The notes: generated by a model not told the origin, from the letters alone. Positions 42,891 to 54,397 are shown, numbered from the stretch's first letter. The stretch is 64,000 nucleotides of DNA from Perkinsus olseni (GCA_013115135.1 JABANP010000024.1:208501-272500), one strand, 5' to 3'. Translations and numbers: made by a program.

Positions 42891-43866
42891 GGCCGGTATA
42901 GAAGTAAAGGCACTTCTTAAAAATGGTGAATCGCCGTTTAAGAAGAGAGTAAAACCCTCGAGGACAATCCTTGAGGAAAATCACCAGCGGAATCGGAGGT
43001 ATCTTACGGCGCGCAACAGGAGACAAGAGGGGGCATGATTGTGGCACAATCATTGTGCAGTTACCTCAGGGAACAGGATGTGGCACAGGCGGTTACGGCC
43101 TGTCCGCCTCCCCCCTTGTTCGAACATTGTGCGTGCTTTGAAATCACTGACTTCGTTGATGGTTTCGTGAGACTACATCCATAAACTACGGTCTTATATG
43201 GCACCTATACAAAATCACAGGGCAAGATGTGAGTTAAGCTCAGGCTAGCTGGTTCCAATACAAGTGGCGGTTATTGTAGGGATAAGCCAAGGGGAACCTT
43301 CGGATGCAACACGTATTGTCCTTATAGGTTTCTAAATCTCGCTCTCAATTGTCAGTGAGCGAAACCCGAAATTTATCAAACGCGTTACGCGAAGCACCCG
43401 GCGATGTACAACTAGTAGCAAAGTCTACTGTCTTCCCACGGACCGTGGGCCACGGTCTTCTCACTGTGTTCGAAGAAATAGGTTCTCGTAGTGTAGGAAA
43501 TGAAGGCACTGGTGAAAGACGCTAGTGAAGGCAGCATCGCGAAGAAGTTCACGGTAGTTAGAGCTAGATGCAGACCGTACTGTGACATAACTCAACGCTC
43601 TCTTCAACGAAAAGGCGAGGATACAATCGTAGAACTACATCCCATACTATATGTCTGATAGGCTTCACAGGCTGTGAATCACAACTGGTCTGGGAAGAGT
43701 ACGACCAAAATTCCTCGATGCCATGCTTTTCATAGCGTAATAGGGGGAAAAAGAATCCCGAACGAAGTGAAGTAAGGGTAAAAGAGATGAGGAAATAGGG
43801 TAATAATAGAAGTGCGCTCGAGAATCGAATGAGATTCTCGGAAACAACCCGCCAATGGCACAGACA

Positions 43867-44697
43867 TCAGCCGAACAAGACACCACCTGCCAGAGTGTCG
43901 AACCGGTGCAACTGTCTCCTGATGCGTCCATCTGGGAAGTCACCTTTCTGCTCGATGTGCGCGTCGAAACTCCAGCCTCCCGGGACCCTCTGGAACGACA
44001 ATTTTTGATTGATTTCCAATTTTACATCCTGGGAGTTCGTAGGGGGAGTCACAGTGGCCTCGAGATCCAGCTTATCTTGGTCAGCGGCGCCCTCGATATC
44101 ATAAAAGCCCGAAGATGCAACTTGCCCGTTGGGGAAGTTGGTAAAGGTCTTGGACATGATTTTGACATCGGATGGGCCACTCGGGTTAGCAAACGTCGTC
44201 ATCGTCGGGGCTAGATTCCACGTAGTCAATACATCAGATCTAAAAAACAGACGAGCCCCTCCATCAGCCTTCACAGTGGCATCGTCGCCAACTATATTTA
44301 GCTCTATCACCATGGTGTCAGATCCCCCTTTCGGTAAAATGCAAGAGTTGTCGACTGCCCCGGGGGATTCGTCGTTGGTTCGAATGCTCATCCCAACCGT
44401 CTCCTGTTCTTTTCCGTCCTCGTTAACACCCTTCATAATGTAGATGCAGGTACCCTCGTTCGTATGAGGTGGCAGGGGGGGCAAGCCGGGCGCCGAGGTC
44501 AGGAGAACGGAACCCTTTCCCGGACCGGGACCACGCTTGCAACCCTTGGGATAGTCAGCCATAACAACTTGCGAAGGTTCATCAGCGTTCACCACTTGGC
44601 AAGTGGTGCGATGCACCATGAAGACCGACAGCAAAAGTATGCCTTGGAGCCCGATGAAGCGGCGGTTTCCAGGACGGAATCTGATAGTCGGGGCCAT
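43867..44697 (-). CDS. secreted protein S1, right copy
   Basis: 276 residues, ATG at 44697, near-identical to 29730-30560 (differences include LSFQRV for LLFQRV and DGRIRR for EGRTRR near the C-terminus). Same leader, Pro-rich patch and cysteines. Both copies are intact, which supports it as a real gene. Confidence 0.7.
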   Translation of the reverse strand: MAPTIRFRPGNRRFIGLQGILLLSVFMVHRTTCQVVNADEPSQVVMADYPKGCKRGPGPGKGSVLLTSAPGLPPLPPHTNEGTCIYIMKGVNEDGKEQETVGMSIRTNDESPGAVDNSCILPKGGSDTMVIELNIVGDDATVKADGGARLFFRSDVLTTWNLAPTMTTFANPSGPSDVKIMSKTFTNFPNGQVASSGFYDIEGAADQDKLDLEATVTPPTNSQDVKLEINQKLSFQRVPGGWSFDAHIEQKGDFPDGRIRRQLHRFDTLAGGVLFG

Positions 44698-46963
44698 TGA
44701 AAATTTTATCGACTGAGGTAAATGATGTGTAGGACTACCCAATGAACGTCGGTGAAAAATTAAGTCCAACTTAGAAGAACCACGAGAGAAGACAAATCTA
44801 CAGCGGAATCGATATCCCCGCTACTCGCACGCAAGTTCAAGGGCGCAGGAAAACTGAGCCGTTCGACGTGTTTACACTTTCCGGCATCATCTAGGTAAAT
44901 GTCTGAATCAAATGCCGCGTTCATCCTAGAGATGCATTGCGAATTTAACTCAAAAAAATCGCCGTTGAAACTCCCCGACTAGTCGCAGGGCGCTCTGGGA
45001 TGCTGTGCTGTCTTCATTCAACGGGACAGGAGAAGGGTCTACTGCGCAAACGGTGTCGTAAGGTTGTCTCCGTCTTTGGCAAATTCCCAAATCCAAGGCT
45101 CATGGTCAGAACTCAAGGCGCTCACCAAGAACACGCAGGTTGGCACCGTGAAACACGGTCCGTGATGCTCAGCATGTGATATTGGGTAGAATGCGAAACA
45201 CATTGCGCTAAATGAACAAATTCCAAGGCACAGAGGAAAAAACGAAGGGAGACTGTCCCTAGGGGACACAGTCCCTCCGTGGGTGCTACCGATCGTTTTA
45301 ATGCTACCCGCCTTGATAGTCAAGACTATGGTCGCAGCAGAATCCCCGCTGCGATGAAAGGTCAGCCAATCCCTTGCATTTGTCTCCCGCGGACCGCGGC
45401 CCGGGGTGACATCGGCTGCTACAGAGGATTCCCGGTGGGTAATTCCCACGGGATCACAGCTTATTCCATGGGATCGTCTCCCTCGGAGACTGTCCCACCT
45501 TGTCCCATCTCGTGACGCAAAGTGTATCGTAATAAAACCTTTGGCATCCGTTCGTGCCTCTCCACGGGTGAAGTCCTCCTAGGAATAGATCTGGAGAACC
45601 GACACAGAAAAGGACGGGGACGGTCAAGAAAACAGTAACCTTAGGACCGGCTGCACTTCACCCGTGACACGTGCACCGCGAGGCGAGATCTGAGTTTTGC
45701 ACCAAGAAACAAAGTCTTTCGGACTATAAAACCCCGACCACAATCTCGCTAGCTCTCGCTTCACACAGTGGGAAGCGACGCTGCGTCGCTTGCGGCAAGC
45801 AGACAAGCTCCGCAGAGAGAGGGGGCGTAACCGTCTCAGAAGGCTGACCGCAACGAAAGCTAATCCCCAATGTTGGAGCACACGATTGCTGAGCCGCTAC
45901 CTATTGTTGCTAAGCCAGAGCCTCTCCGCCAAGGGTCCACCCAAGCTGGTAAATGGGAGAATTTCCGGGAAAGGGAATTTCCCGAGTTTGCCTTGAGTCC
46001 TGCTTCGATGACTGCGATTGATATCACTCGAGAAAGAAGAGTTAAAGCTCTTATGGTTGGTGATTATGGAGGTATCCGACCATCGAAGGCTTCGGGAGAC
46101 TGATGTCATCGTGAAAACAAGTCATGCAGCTTGTGGGGCTTCGAACTGTTTCTGATCACACAGCTGAGTTCATTATCTAGTGTCTAGCTGAGCCGGCATA
46201 GTTGTGGAGATACGAGAGCCATGGAGAACTAGGCCGTCATTATGACGGCGTGGTAGGCTTAGCAACTTGGGCGTCCCGAGTAATTCTACCGCTAAAAATC
46301 ACACGTTTTTTGTCGTTGTACATCCGAACATTGACATCCATTAAACCCGAAGTTTATTGCGACAAAACCTGAAAATTTCGGGTCTCAGAGAGTTTTGTGG
46401 AGAGCCAACGGATGAACAAAACTTCGTCTCGGACGCTGACGTTAGCCGTTTACTGGAGAAGGTTGGCTGGTCGACTGTTCTCGCTCGACTTTCCAGTGAG
46501 AGTGAGACGTTGTTCTCGCGCCCTCACAGATCCGACTCAAGAACATTCAGATGCCCCACTATCCTCTTGCTTCTCAGCTTGGAGGCTGATAACATGTCCT
46601 TCTCGAAAAATCCACCCGAACACTCAAGTTATCGTTCTGATTGTATCATCGTTCAGTCACGAATTGTTCTCGTCCACTCACGAGAGTTCTTATCGTGACA
46701 TCTGGAAGATTCTCAACAGGATTCTAAAAATAGGACTCGCAGGTACACTATTATATTTAATCAATGGTTTCGTTCGAGGCACGAAACGTTACCTACAAAT
46801 TTGCCACTTCATACTACCGAAGAACTCAATTCCGTATATTTTATGGAGACTGCACCATTCGAGTAAACTCCCTCTTAGTACTACTCCGTAATGCAATTGG
46901 TCGGAACCAATGTATGAAAAGCCAATAAAAACGAGGTTACCCTCTGATAGAGATCCGGACCAG
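44698..46963. other. palindrome-rich spacer, right unit
   Basis: Counterpart of 30561-33132 without the transporter fragment: sequence passes directly from GGGAATTTCCCGAG (about 45987) into TTGCCTTGAGTCCTGCTTCG. The minus-strand frame equivalent to 30954-31547 is shortened by a 5-nt deletion near 45468. No gene called. Confidence 0.5.
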
Positions 46964-47392
46964 CTAGTAACATCGACGGAATGTTCGGTACTTCCTTCGC
47001 TGAACCAGTTCATATCTTATCTTCAGCTTTACTTCATCCACCGACTCATCGTACTGGATTCTATGCATATCTGAGGACTTCACGTTGCGATAGAAAATGT
47101 TATATGCGATGCTTTTAGCATCGGCGTCGATGATACCGGAAGTGGCGTTGTACTTGTAGGGGATACCTCGTACTAGTATCGAGGGGAACCTGCTCTTGCC
47201 AGGCGAAGGAATAAAGAACTCGGTAACTCTGTAAGCCATATGGGAAGAGTTAGTGAAGGACAGACGAAACTCTTCGCCCCAAAGCCCAGCTTTTGCGTAA
47301 TAACAGAAGTCTTTCCCTGCGGGACCGGTACCACTTCGTACAGACATCGCCAAAGACAGGATCAAAGTGACAACGCAACCCAGCAGTGTCAT
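46964..47392 (-). CDS. family F small secreted protein F1, right
   Basis: 142 residues, ATG at 47392. Two substitutions I can see relative to the left F1 are DAKS for DTKS and DESVDEV for DGSVDEV; otherwise the signal peptide, motifs and both cysteines are the same. Divergent from S2 with the ACGTCACG cluster (47727-47770, four motif copies) between them. Confidence 0.8.
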   Translation of the reverse strand: MTLLGCVVTLILSLAMSVRSGTGPAGKDFCYYAKAGLWGEEFRLSFTNSSHMAYRVTEFFIPSPGKSRFPSILVRGIPYKYNATSGIIDADAKSIAYNIFYRNVKSSDMHRIQYDESVDEVKLKIRYELVQRRKYRTFRRCY

Positions 47393-47726
47393 TGACGCGA
47401 GTGGGAAGACTCGAAAAGCTGCCAAAGGATGAGTTCGCTATTCCTACAAGAAACCGGGTAACTGTATGACTCAGTTTTAGCTGCCTGAATATTCTCGGTA
47501 ATGTATGCTCAATATCGACAGCATATCCTCGAAGTCCAACCAGAAACCTATATTCATTTCCATTGTCTATCTTGCATGGCTCGTGAAGAGAAGAAGGCAG
47601 TTTTGCCACACACGTAGTCTGGTGGAGACTATGTTCTCTATGGTATATAGGGCTGCCGAAGGTTGATTACACGAAAGAGGTGACGTGAGCAACCCAGCAG
47701 CGCCATAAGGCTCCATGCTGCGAGCG

Positions 47727-47770
47727 CGTCAGGGATTACGTCACGGAGTACGTCACGAAGTGCGTCACGC
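47727..47770. promoter_or_regulatory. ACGTCACG repeat cluster, right F1/S2 gap
   Basis: Four motif copies (GCGTCAGG, ACGTCACG, ACGTCACG, GCGTCACG) at about 10-15 bp spacing, one more than in the left unit. Confidence 0.4.
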
Positions 47771-47913
47771 TGAGAATCGGCAGCAGCCTCGCGGTTGCCT
47801 TTTCGGTCCAGCTAGGAGAGATTTTGCAGCCCGAATTCGTAAAGTTCGGAGACAGGGTCGGTTCGAGCCGAGATATAATGCAGGACCTCTCGATTAAGCT
47901 TTTTACCTCAATA

Positions 47914-48810
47914 ATGACAATTCGCCTCGTCGCCTCCCTCTTTTTGGTCGCCTTTCCGGCTCATGGCCGTGGGCCATGTGATTGTTCTCCCTCTTCGGGG
48001 AAGCATGGGCCTTTTACCCCTAGTCCATCCGCGGAGAAGCAAAAGCAACCTACTCCGCCCCGAGTGGAGTATGGAACCTTCGTCTATAAGTCCGACGGCC
48101 CGGAACGCGTCAAGGTTACCTTCAATGCTACCAAGTGCGGTGACGGTATGCTAACTGTACAGTGTGGTGGGAATCGATATCAGAATGGTTGGTTTCGACT
48201 CGGGGAGAAAACTGAGTCGACTAATGTCTACCTTGACACCAGCCATGCGGTAGCAAGGCCCTGCACCGGGACCTCGGAGCAGCAAGAATGGATCCAGAAT
48301 ATTGAAGCTGTATGTCCTAAACTCTCTCTGTCACCAAGAGAAGATCTCGACAACATCTACAACGACGATAACGGAAACGCAGTGGTTATTTTCCTGGGTC
48401 AATACACTGTCCTCAAGCGTCGGTGGTTGCGGATGATTCCAGGAGTATACGAGTCAGAGCACCGATATGTAGGATTGGAATTGTATTACGGAATCGAACC
48501 GAGTGGACGAACTCGTGTGAAGTTCGGCTGCAAGGGCGGTGGTGACACTGGTTATAAGACGTACCGTCTCAAAGAGAGGGGGCCTGGCGAGCCCTACGAG
48601 CTGACACCCGTCCCAGGTGGTGCCACGGTGAAGGATCTCATCGACAGTTTCAAGCAAGCCTGTCCTCGCTGGATTGCTTCCGCAGAGTCAGCTAGAGGGA
48701 AGATGAAAGATGAAGATTTCATAACAGTAGGGTTCGCTACTTCCGAGTTGTTGTACGCTTTCGGACAGTACCCCTACGAACGTCTTAAAAGGGTCAGTAC
48801 ACATCGCTGA
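47914..48810 (+). CDS. secreted protein S2, right copy
   Basis: 298 residues, ATG at 47914 (MTIRLVASLFLVAFPAHGRG). Same two-half architecture as 34073-34987. A 7-nt insertion (TACACAT) near the end replaces the left copy's SAEYFLCSTS with STHR and removes the C-terminal cysteine. The two genes thus encode different tails from nearly identical bodies. Confidence 0.75.
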   Translation: MTIRLVASLFLVAFPAHGRGPCDCSPSSGKHGPFTPSPSAEKQKQPTPPRVEYGTFVYKSDGPERVKVTFNATKCGDGMLTVQCGGNRYQNGWFRLGEKTESTNVYLDTSHAVARPCTGTSEQQEWIQNIEAVCPKLSLSPREDLDNIYNDDNGNAVVIFLGQYTVLKRRWLRMIPGVYESEHRYVGLELYYGIEPSGRTRVKFGCKGGGDTGYKTYRLKERGPGEPYELTPVPGGATVKDLIDSFKQACPRWIASAESARGKMKDEDFITVGFATSELLYAFGQYPYERLKRVSTHR

Positions 48811-49910
48811 GTATTTTCTTTGCTCTACATCATAAGCTGTTGAAGTTTGAGGATAAATGAATCGGTGTTCTGCTACGATTCTCTCTATCCCGTTTTTGCC
48901 GTCTACTCTTGACGTTCTACAAGTTTCTGAGTTTTTCGATCGAAGCTTTCCATTTTTCATGCTACCACGAGACGCATGTTCGTACGTTCACAGGCATTTG
49001 GCCCTTTACACGCTCTCAAGTTCATTGGGATCCGCGACCCTTCGATGATTCATCGGAGAGTCGGCGCATGATTCGTTTGAACTGCGTGTAGTCATAGAGT
49101 TATTAAGATTTATTGAAAGCAGATTCTCATCGAGAGCTTAATGGCGATTTCGATTCACAGCCTGTGATTGACACGTCATTCTTTGGAATGCTCGGATAGC
49201 ACATCTCTTACCGTAATTCATCCCAGGCTTTAAGCTCCACCGCTCGTCAGATCAAATCTTTCTAGCCGCTCACAATTGAAGTTTTGGGTTACTAGTTAGT
49301 CCACAGTTTGATGCTATCGCCGCCTACTTTTTTGAGATGGCTATCAGGCGTGTTCCGAAACAGCTGCGTTGGTGGCCCATACGAAATCATGTTGGCGACA
49401 GCGTCCATGTAGCATCTATGCTCAGGAACCCGACGGGCAGACTGGACATTCCACTCTCCGTACCGAGGCGCTATCCCTGTGCACTCTTGTTTGCAGGCTT
49501 CGTGCCATGGTCAAGAGCTGCGGCTTTATCCAGGCTGGAAAGAGGTTGGTGTAGGGGACTCTCCTAGGGTAGAACGCAAATCGCGTCCAGAGTCACTCCA
49601 GCAGGCAGCGAGATTCTGATGAAGTCTAGTAATATAACCATTCGCAAACTACAAGCGCAAAGAAGGCGTCTGCGAAACTGAATGCCCCGTCCTGGCGGAC
49701 AGCACCGTGCTGTTAGCACGACTCTCAAGAATTAGATAATCAGAGCTGACTCATCGGAGACATCGGGATGCTCATGCTGAATTATTTCACTGTGTTCAGG
49801 ATCCCGCTGTTTCGAGCTTGACACCGGACATGAGTTAACCATTAGGGAACTCAAGTCGATAGTTGAGTGTAATCCTGAGCCAGCATATGTCATCATATGT
49901 CCTCTCAGCT

Positions 49911-50057
49911 ATGTCGAGCACTACAGCTGTCTTCTGCCAACTGGCTGCGGTTTACGCAGCCGGAACTACACTGACGGAACCACCTGCTAGCATTGAGCTG
50001 GCCAACGGCTCCGTAGACCGCGGATTCTCTCTCAATAAGTCAGCTTGCCTGTGGTAG
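49911..50057 (+). CDS. 48-residue signal-peptide ORF, right unit
   Basis: MSSTTAVFCQLAAVYA followed by AGTTLTEPPASIELANGSVD and a short tail ending SACLW. A deletion relative to the left unit (which keeps about 380 extra bp) joined the orphan leader to sequence matching 36492-36590. The result is an ATG-to-stop frame with a plausible secretion signal. Expression is unproven; may be an accident. Confidence 0.3.
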   Translation: MSSTTAVFCQLAAVYAAGTTLTEPPASIELANGSVDRGFSLNKSACLW

Positions 50058-50367
50058 ACTGACAGATAGAGGGAGACACTCGAAAGAAGTCCACTCCCAA
50101 GAATGCCTTTTCAGAACTCTCCCCCAAGGCGCCTCTTAAGTCCATCTAAAGAACGGATTAGGATGAGCTTCGCGCCTGGAAGCGCTATTGAGATCCACTG
50201 ACTCAGTGGCACTGAGCTATTACGAGAGAACTCAATCCCACACTTCATGGAGACGGCCACTTTCAAGCTTATCCTAGCTTAGTGGTGGTTCGTGACGCTT
50301 CTGATCTGCACCCGTCCGCAGAAGGGGAGTAAAAAGGAGGAAAACATCTAATAGAAATCATGTCGAG

Positions 50368-50793
50368 CTAGTGACATCGCTGGAATGTTCGGTATCTCCT
50401 CCGGCCGATCATTTGATATCTCAGCTTCAAATTAACTTCATCCTCCGACTCATCGTACTGGATTCTGTGCATGTCTGAGGACTTCACGTTGCGATAGAAG
50501 ATGATAAATCTCATGCTCTTAGAATCAACGTCTATTATACCGGAAGTGCTGTTGTACTTGAAGGGGATACCACGGACCAGGATCGAAGGGAACCGCTGGC
50601 CAGACGAAGGAATGAAGAACCTAGTCGTGCTATAAGCCATGTGGGTAGAGTTACCGAAGGACAGACGGAACTCTTTTCCCCAAAGCTCTGACTTCGCATA
50701 ATAACAGAAGTCTTTCCCTGCGGGACCGGTACCACTCTGTACAGGCACCGCCACAGACAGGATCAGAGTGACCAAGTAACCGAGCAGACTCAT
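50368..50793 (-). CDS. family F small secreted protein F2, right
   Basis: 141 residues from the ATG at 50793 (MSLLGYLVTLILSVAVPVQS), the position used by the left F2. Hairpin insertions just upstream (50807-50839) open the frame to another ATG at 50874, giving 168 residues with a hydrophilic, Arg-rich leader that would spoil a signal peptide. I prefer the shorter form. Family motifs and both cysteines intact. Confidence 0.75.
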   Translation of the reverse strand: MSLLGYLVTLILSVAVPVQSGTGPAGKDFCYYAKSELWGKEFRLSFGNSTHMAYSTTRFFIPSSGQRFPSILVRGIPFKYNSTSGIIDVDSKSMRFIIFYRNVKSSDMHRIQYDESEDEVNLKLRYQMIGRRRYRTFQRCH

Positions 50794-51155
50794 TGACGCG
50801 TGGGAAGACTCTTCCCGGAAGAGTCGCAATTCGCGACTCGCAAAACTGCCAGAGGATGAATTCGCGTTCCTCATAGATCTTGAGTAGTTGTATGACCTGG
50901 TCTCGAGCTCAATATCGATAGGATATCCTCGAAGTTCATCCAGATATTTCCATTTGTTTCCATTGTCTAACTTGCGTGACTCGTGAAGAGAAGGAGACAG
51001 ATTGCCCGCACACGTAGTGTGGTAGGGGCTATGCGCTCAAATTGAGCGGCTCAATAGTATATGGGCCTACCAGAGCTAGACTACACGGTAGAGTCTCTAC
51101 TGTAGAGATGCAGTGAACAACCTAGCAGCGCCATGAAGCTCCGTGCCGCCTAAAC

Positions 51156-51193
51156 TGCGTCACGAGTTACGTCACGGTTTACGTCACGAGTTC
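51156..51193. promoter_or_regulatory. ACGTCACG repeat cluster upstream of right F2
   Basis: Same three-motif cluster as 37616-37650, again about 310-360 bp upstream of the F2 start and outside the inverted segment. Confidence 0.4.
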
Positions 51194-51280
51194 CGCCGGG
51201 GCGAAACCTGTGTGGTGCTGATAGTCACAGTTCCCGGATACGTAAGCGGATCCTGCCAGGAGGAAAGGAAGCTTGTCCGG

Positions 51281-51776
51281 CGCAAACTGAGCACGTTGGT
51301 GAAAGTCCAAGCCGGAACCGGCGTTGGCGCGCACGATAGAGGCTTCGATCATCGTGATTGGCAACCAATTTGGCAGCAACTCATTGTGCTGTATAGGGTA
51401 ATCGGGAGCGTCTTTCCGCGGATTTGAGCTGCCTAAACTGCATCCTTTCACTATTCATCTGCCGCAGTCGGTTCAACGGGTCGAGGAGCAGAGCTCGGGT
51501 TACAGAAGCAAGCGGAGCAATGAGTTTCCATCAATCCAATCGCTCGGTTGCGGCTGGTGTATAGCCGCATGTATTGCGAGCTCGCGGGTTCCATTGCCGT
51601 GCTGGTCATATCGCCGCATATCGTCATCATGACGCAACTTGTAATTGAGTGTGCCTTGCTTCCCCCTGCGTACTTCACAGGGACTACGTAACTCGCGGGC
51701 GGTCCCCGTCCCCACACAGTGGGGGTGGTATGAGGGGTGCATATGGCGCATCCATAAGTATTTTTTCTCATGAGGA
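51281..51776. other. segment inverted relative to the left unit
   Basis: Reverse complement of 37737-38237. It starts CGCAAACTGAGCACGTTGG after GCTTGTCCGG and ends ATTTTTTCTCATGAGG before AACCGCAGCTTGACATGG. About 60 bp present at the left unit's distal end (after TTGGCGACG, about 38240-38300) are missing here. Confidence 0.85.
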
Positions 51777-52911
51777 ACCGCAGCTTGACATGGTATATAG
51801 GCGAGGGACCCTCGCCGAGGCCCTCGGCCCGAGGGTCTAAGATAATGCCATTTCGATGTGTAGCATGTAGGCGGCATGGTAGTTATGGTACGTAGCAGAA
51901 ATTGGTGTCTCCGTAGCGGGTTTCACATTTCCTCGCTTGTAATGTCACGGTTCCACGCGTTCTCAGTAGCTACGAAAGATCAGATCAGGCGGAGCTCACA
52001 GTGGGTCACCGCGCAGAAACTAGATAGGTTAGGAAGTTCGAGGAGGAGTGTGCGCTAAGCTGAGGCTCGGGGCAGAATAATCGGCTTCTCGAAACAAGAG
52101 TCTACCGACACAAAGTTTTAGTCGGAGATGGAGTATATTCTTCGGCTCAATCAGTGAGCCTCATTGTAGTAAATTAAACTGAACTCAAAGCACTCGTTAT
52201 GAGTAAAGGTCGCAGGCTCAGTGATGGTGGTAAAGCAGCTCCTGTGATGAAGGCGACCAGGTGACCGAGCTGAGCCATCGGTGCGAGTAGAGAGAAACTT
52301 GGCAAAAAACTGTAACCAATTCGGAAGTGAACCCGCGGCTCCGAAGCCGTGTGACACAAGGAGCCGCAGAATTTCGTCAGAAACTTCGTTCTCTCTTTAA
52401 CGCATGGTGCGCCCAAACCGCATTCAAGGGGATCCTCGTGAGTGCTGGCACTATTCGAGCACACCGCAGTTGGAAACCGCCTGCTCCGAACAGGGGTTGC
52501 AAGGAGGCCGAACCCCACTCAAGGAAGCGTCGACCGGTATACTCCCATGCGAGGCCGGAACGAACCGAAAGTAATTCGAGGCGCACTGAGCGCTTGGGGA
52601 GTTATTGGGACTGCGGCTCCTTCCGCGTGAGGTGTGCCACGTCACTGTTTGAATTAACACTGCTATGCCAACAGTGGTGTCCCGCCTTTAATGGGCGTGC
52701 GTGGTGTTTATACCCACACCGTTGCGAAACCCGAGACACAACATACATACGGGTAATACGGGTCAGAACAGACACGTCTCCGTTTCTTGGTTGCAATCTT
52801 ACGTTGGAGGGTCGGCGAAGGGGAAATTACCACGCAGAGGGGCGCAATAATGTGTACGTCCAAGGCCGCTGTACTTCAATCGCGTTCGCTGCTAGAGCTA
52901 GAAGAGCTCTT

Positions 52912-53778
52912 GCACCTGATACATTCATGAGTTGTGATGATGGCGGACGTGAGCTCGACGCTCTCTGGATGTGAGGTATAATACTAGAGAATACTGGCTC
53001 AACCCAGAACGGGTATGGAGTCGGGCAGTTCGCTCCTGTAATACTAAACAGGGATGACCCCAACTTTCAGTTACCAGCAAACACCGGCTACTGCCCGGAA
53101 GCTGGTTTCAGGAAGTTCGAAGCTCTCCAGGTCCACCCTACTGGTGTGGATGGACCGAAAACCATTGCAAGTACTTCATCGAATGATCTCACGAAAAACG
53201 TTAACTTCTTCACCTTCTTCGAATCTGAATTAGCGGAGGTCGGGAATTTGGAAATACAGCACTTCTGGTCTTACGTAAGTCGATCGAGCATTCCACATGA
53301 TCACTCGTTTAGTCACTCACATGCCACCCAGACAGTAAATACTCTTAGAAGACTTCCAATGAAAGCCACTCAACAGTGCAAGAATTAATCAAATTAATCT
53401 GACCTTACGTCTTTTCGATGTGTGTTCCCTGCTCTAGGGATCGTATCAGGAAGTCTTGAAGTGTTCACAAAGACCGTTGCCGTGTTGAAAGAAGCTGTTT
53501 CCGATAGGTCTTCTTTAACTCTAGGCTGTGTCGAGATGAAAAGTGTTACAAAAAGCTTAATGCGAGGGCAGGTGTTGGCATTGCTGCTAAAGTGGTGGCA
53601 CGAACCAACCTTGTGATGAAATTCTCCATGTATTACGAATGATGGTGTTGAAAACAAATGGTCACCCTACCCTAAAGCTGTAATAAACGGAAGGTGCATG
53701 ATGCACCTTCCGTTTATTAGTTGATTCAACTCTTGTGGATGCATCAATATCTTTCGTATCGTCCACTCGTACGCGGCA
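52912..53778. other. right-unit-specific insertion, about 870 bp
   Basis: Inserted between AGAAGAGCTCTTG and CGGCAGCTTTTGCC, which are adjacent in the left unit (about 40051). Its first part (52955-53050) is a diverged copy of the block at 42187-42290 and 55945-56050 (GCTCTCTGGATGTG..., GGAGTCGGGCAG...). The rest has no relative in the window. It carries the palindrome at 53681-53719. No gene supported. Confidence 0.7.
53681..53719. repeat. perfect 19-bp inverted repeat with one-base centre
   Basis: Arms TAATAAACGGAAGGTGCAT and its complement flank a single G. A strong hairpin or cruciform; could end transcription or mark an insertion end. Found only in the right unit. Confidence 0.9.
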
Positions 53779-53974
53779 GCTTTTGCCTTTCACAAATTGC
53801 TTATGGTCGTTACCGAACTCACTCAAACACAATCACCTTCAGCAGAACTCCGAGTTCAAGTTAGCCCCACTTATGGAGCCACTCGGCTCGAGCCGTTAAG
53901 AAAGAATGGGCTCTTCTTACGGAGCATTAGATAGGCTGTATAAGAAGAGACTTGAGGACAACCTCTGAGGGGAA

Positions 53975-54397
53975 TCACCAACGGCACCGGCCGTATGTCA
54001 GGGCGACGAGATCATATTTCATCCTCATCCTCACTCGTTCCCTACGCCTTTCATACTTCATCGTGCGTATACCCAAAGATTTAACGGCGGGCCAAGCTTC
54101 GGTGTTCTCGGCCTTGACAGTAATGATATCGGAGATAGGGTTGTACTCATAGGGGGCACCACGTACAAGAATCAATGGAGATCTGTTTCTTGGACGCCGG
54201 AAAATAGTGAAAGAAGTCATACTGAGACTTACTTCGGAGAAGTTAGAAAAGGACAGACGATACTCGCTTGCCCACCAGAAGAAATAATCTGCATTGTAGT
54301 CGTACCAACAGAACTCTTTCCCGGCAGGACCGGTTCCACTGTGCACAGAGATGGCCGAAGCCAAGAGCAAGGTGATCACGTGACCGAAGCGGATCAT
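53975..54397 (-). CDS. family F small secreted protein F3, right
   Basis: 140 residues, ATG at 54397 (MIRFGHVITLLLASAISVHS). Intact counterpart of the frameshifted 40221-40644. GTGPAGKEFCWYDYNADYFF, LSFSNFSEVSLSMTSF, LVRGAPYEYNPISDII and terminal GRCRW show this is the most diverged subtype: the NATSG glycosylation site and SSDMHRIQYD motif are replaced (NPISD; GIRTMKYERR). Both family cysteines remain. Confidence 0.8.
   Translation of the reverse strand: MIRFGHVITLLLASAISVHSGTGPAGKEFCWYDYNADYFFWWASEYRLSFSNFSEVSLSMTSFTIFRRPRNRSPLILVRGAPYEYNPISDIITVKAENTEAWPAVKSLGIRTMKYERRRERVRMRMKYDLVALTYGRCRW

Noticed and set aside
52327..52974. 215-codon plus-strand frame
   Set aside because: GTG start, interrupted in the left unit, no signal peptide or domain.
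53080..53200. Frame containing QVHPTG, reminiscent of fumarate reductase flavoproteins
   Set aside because: Only six residues agree and no other flavoprotein motif is nearby; chance match likely.
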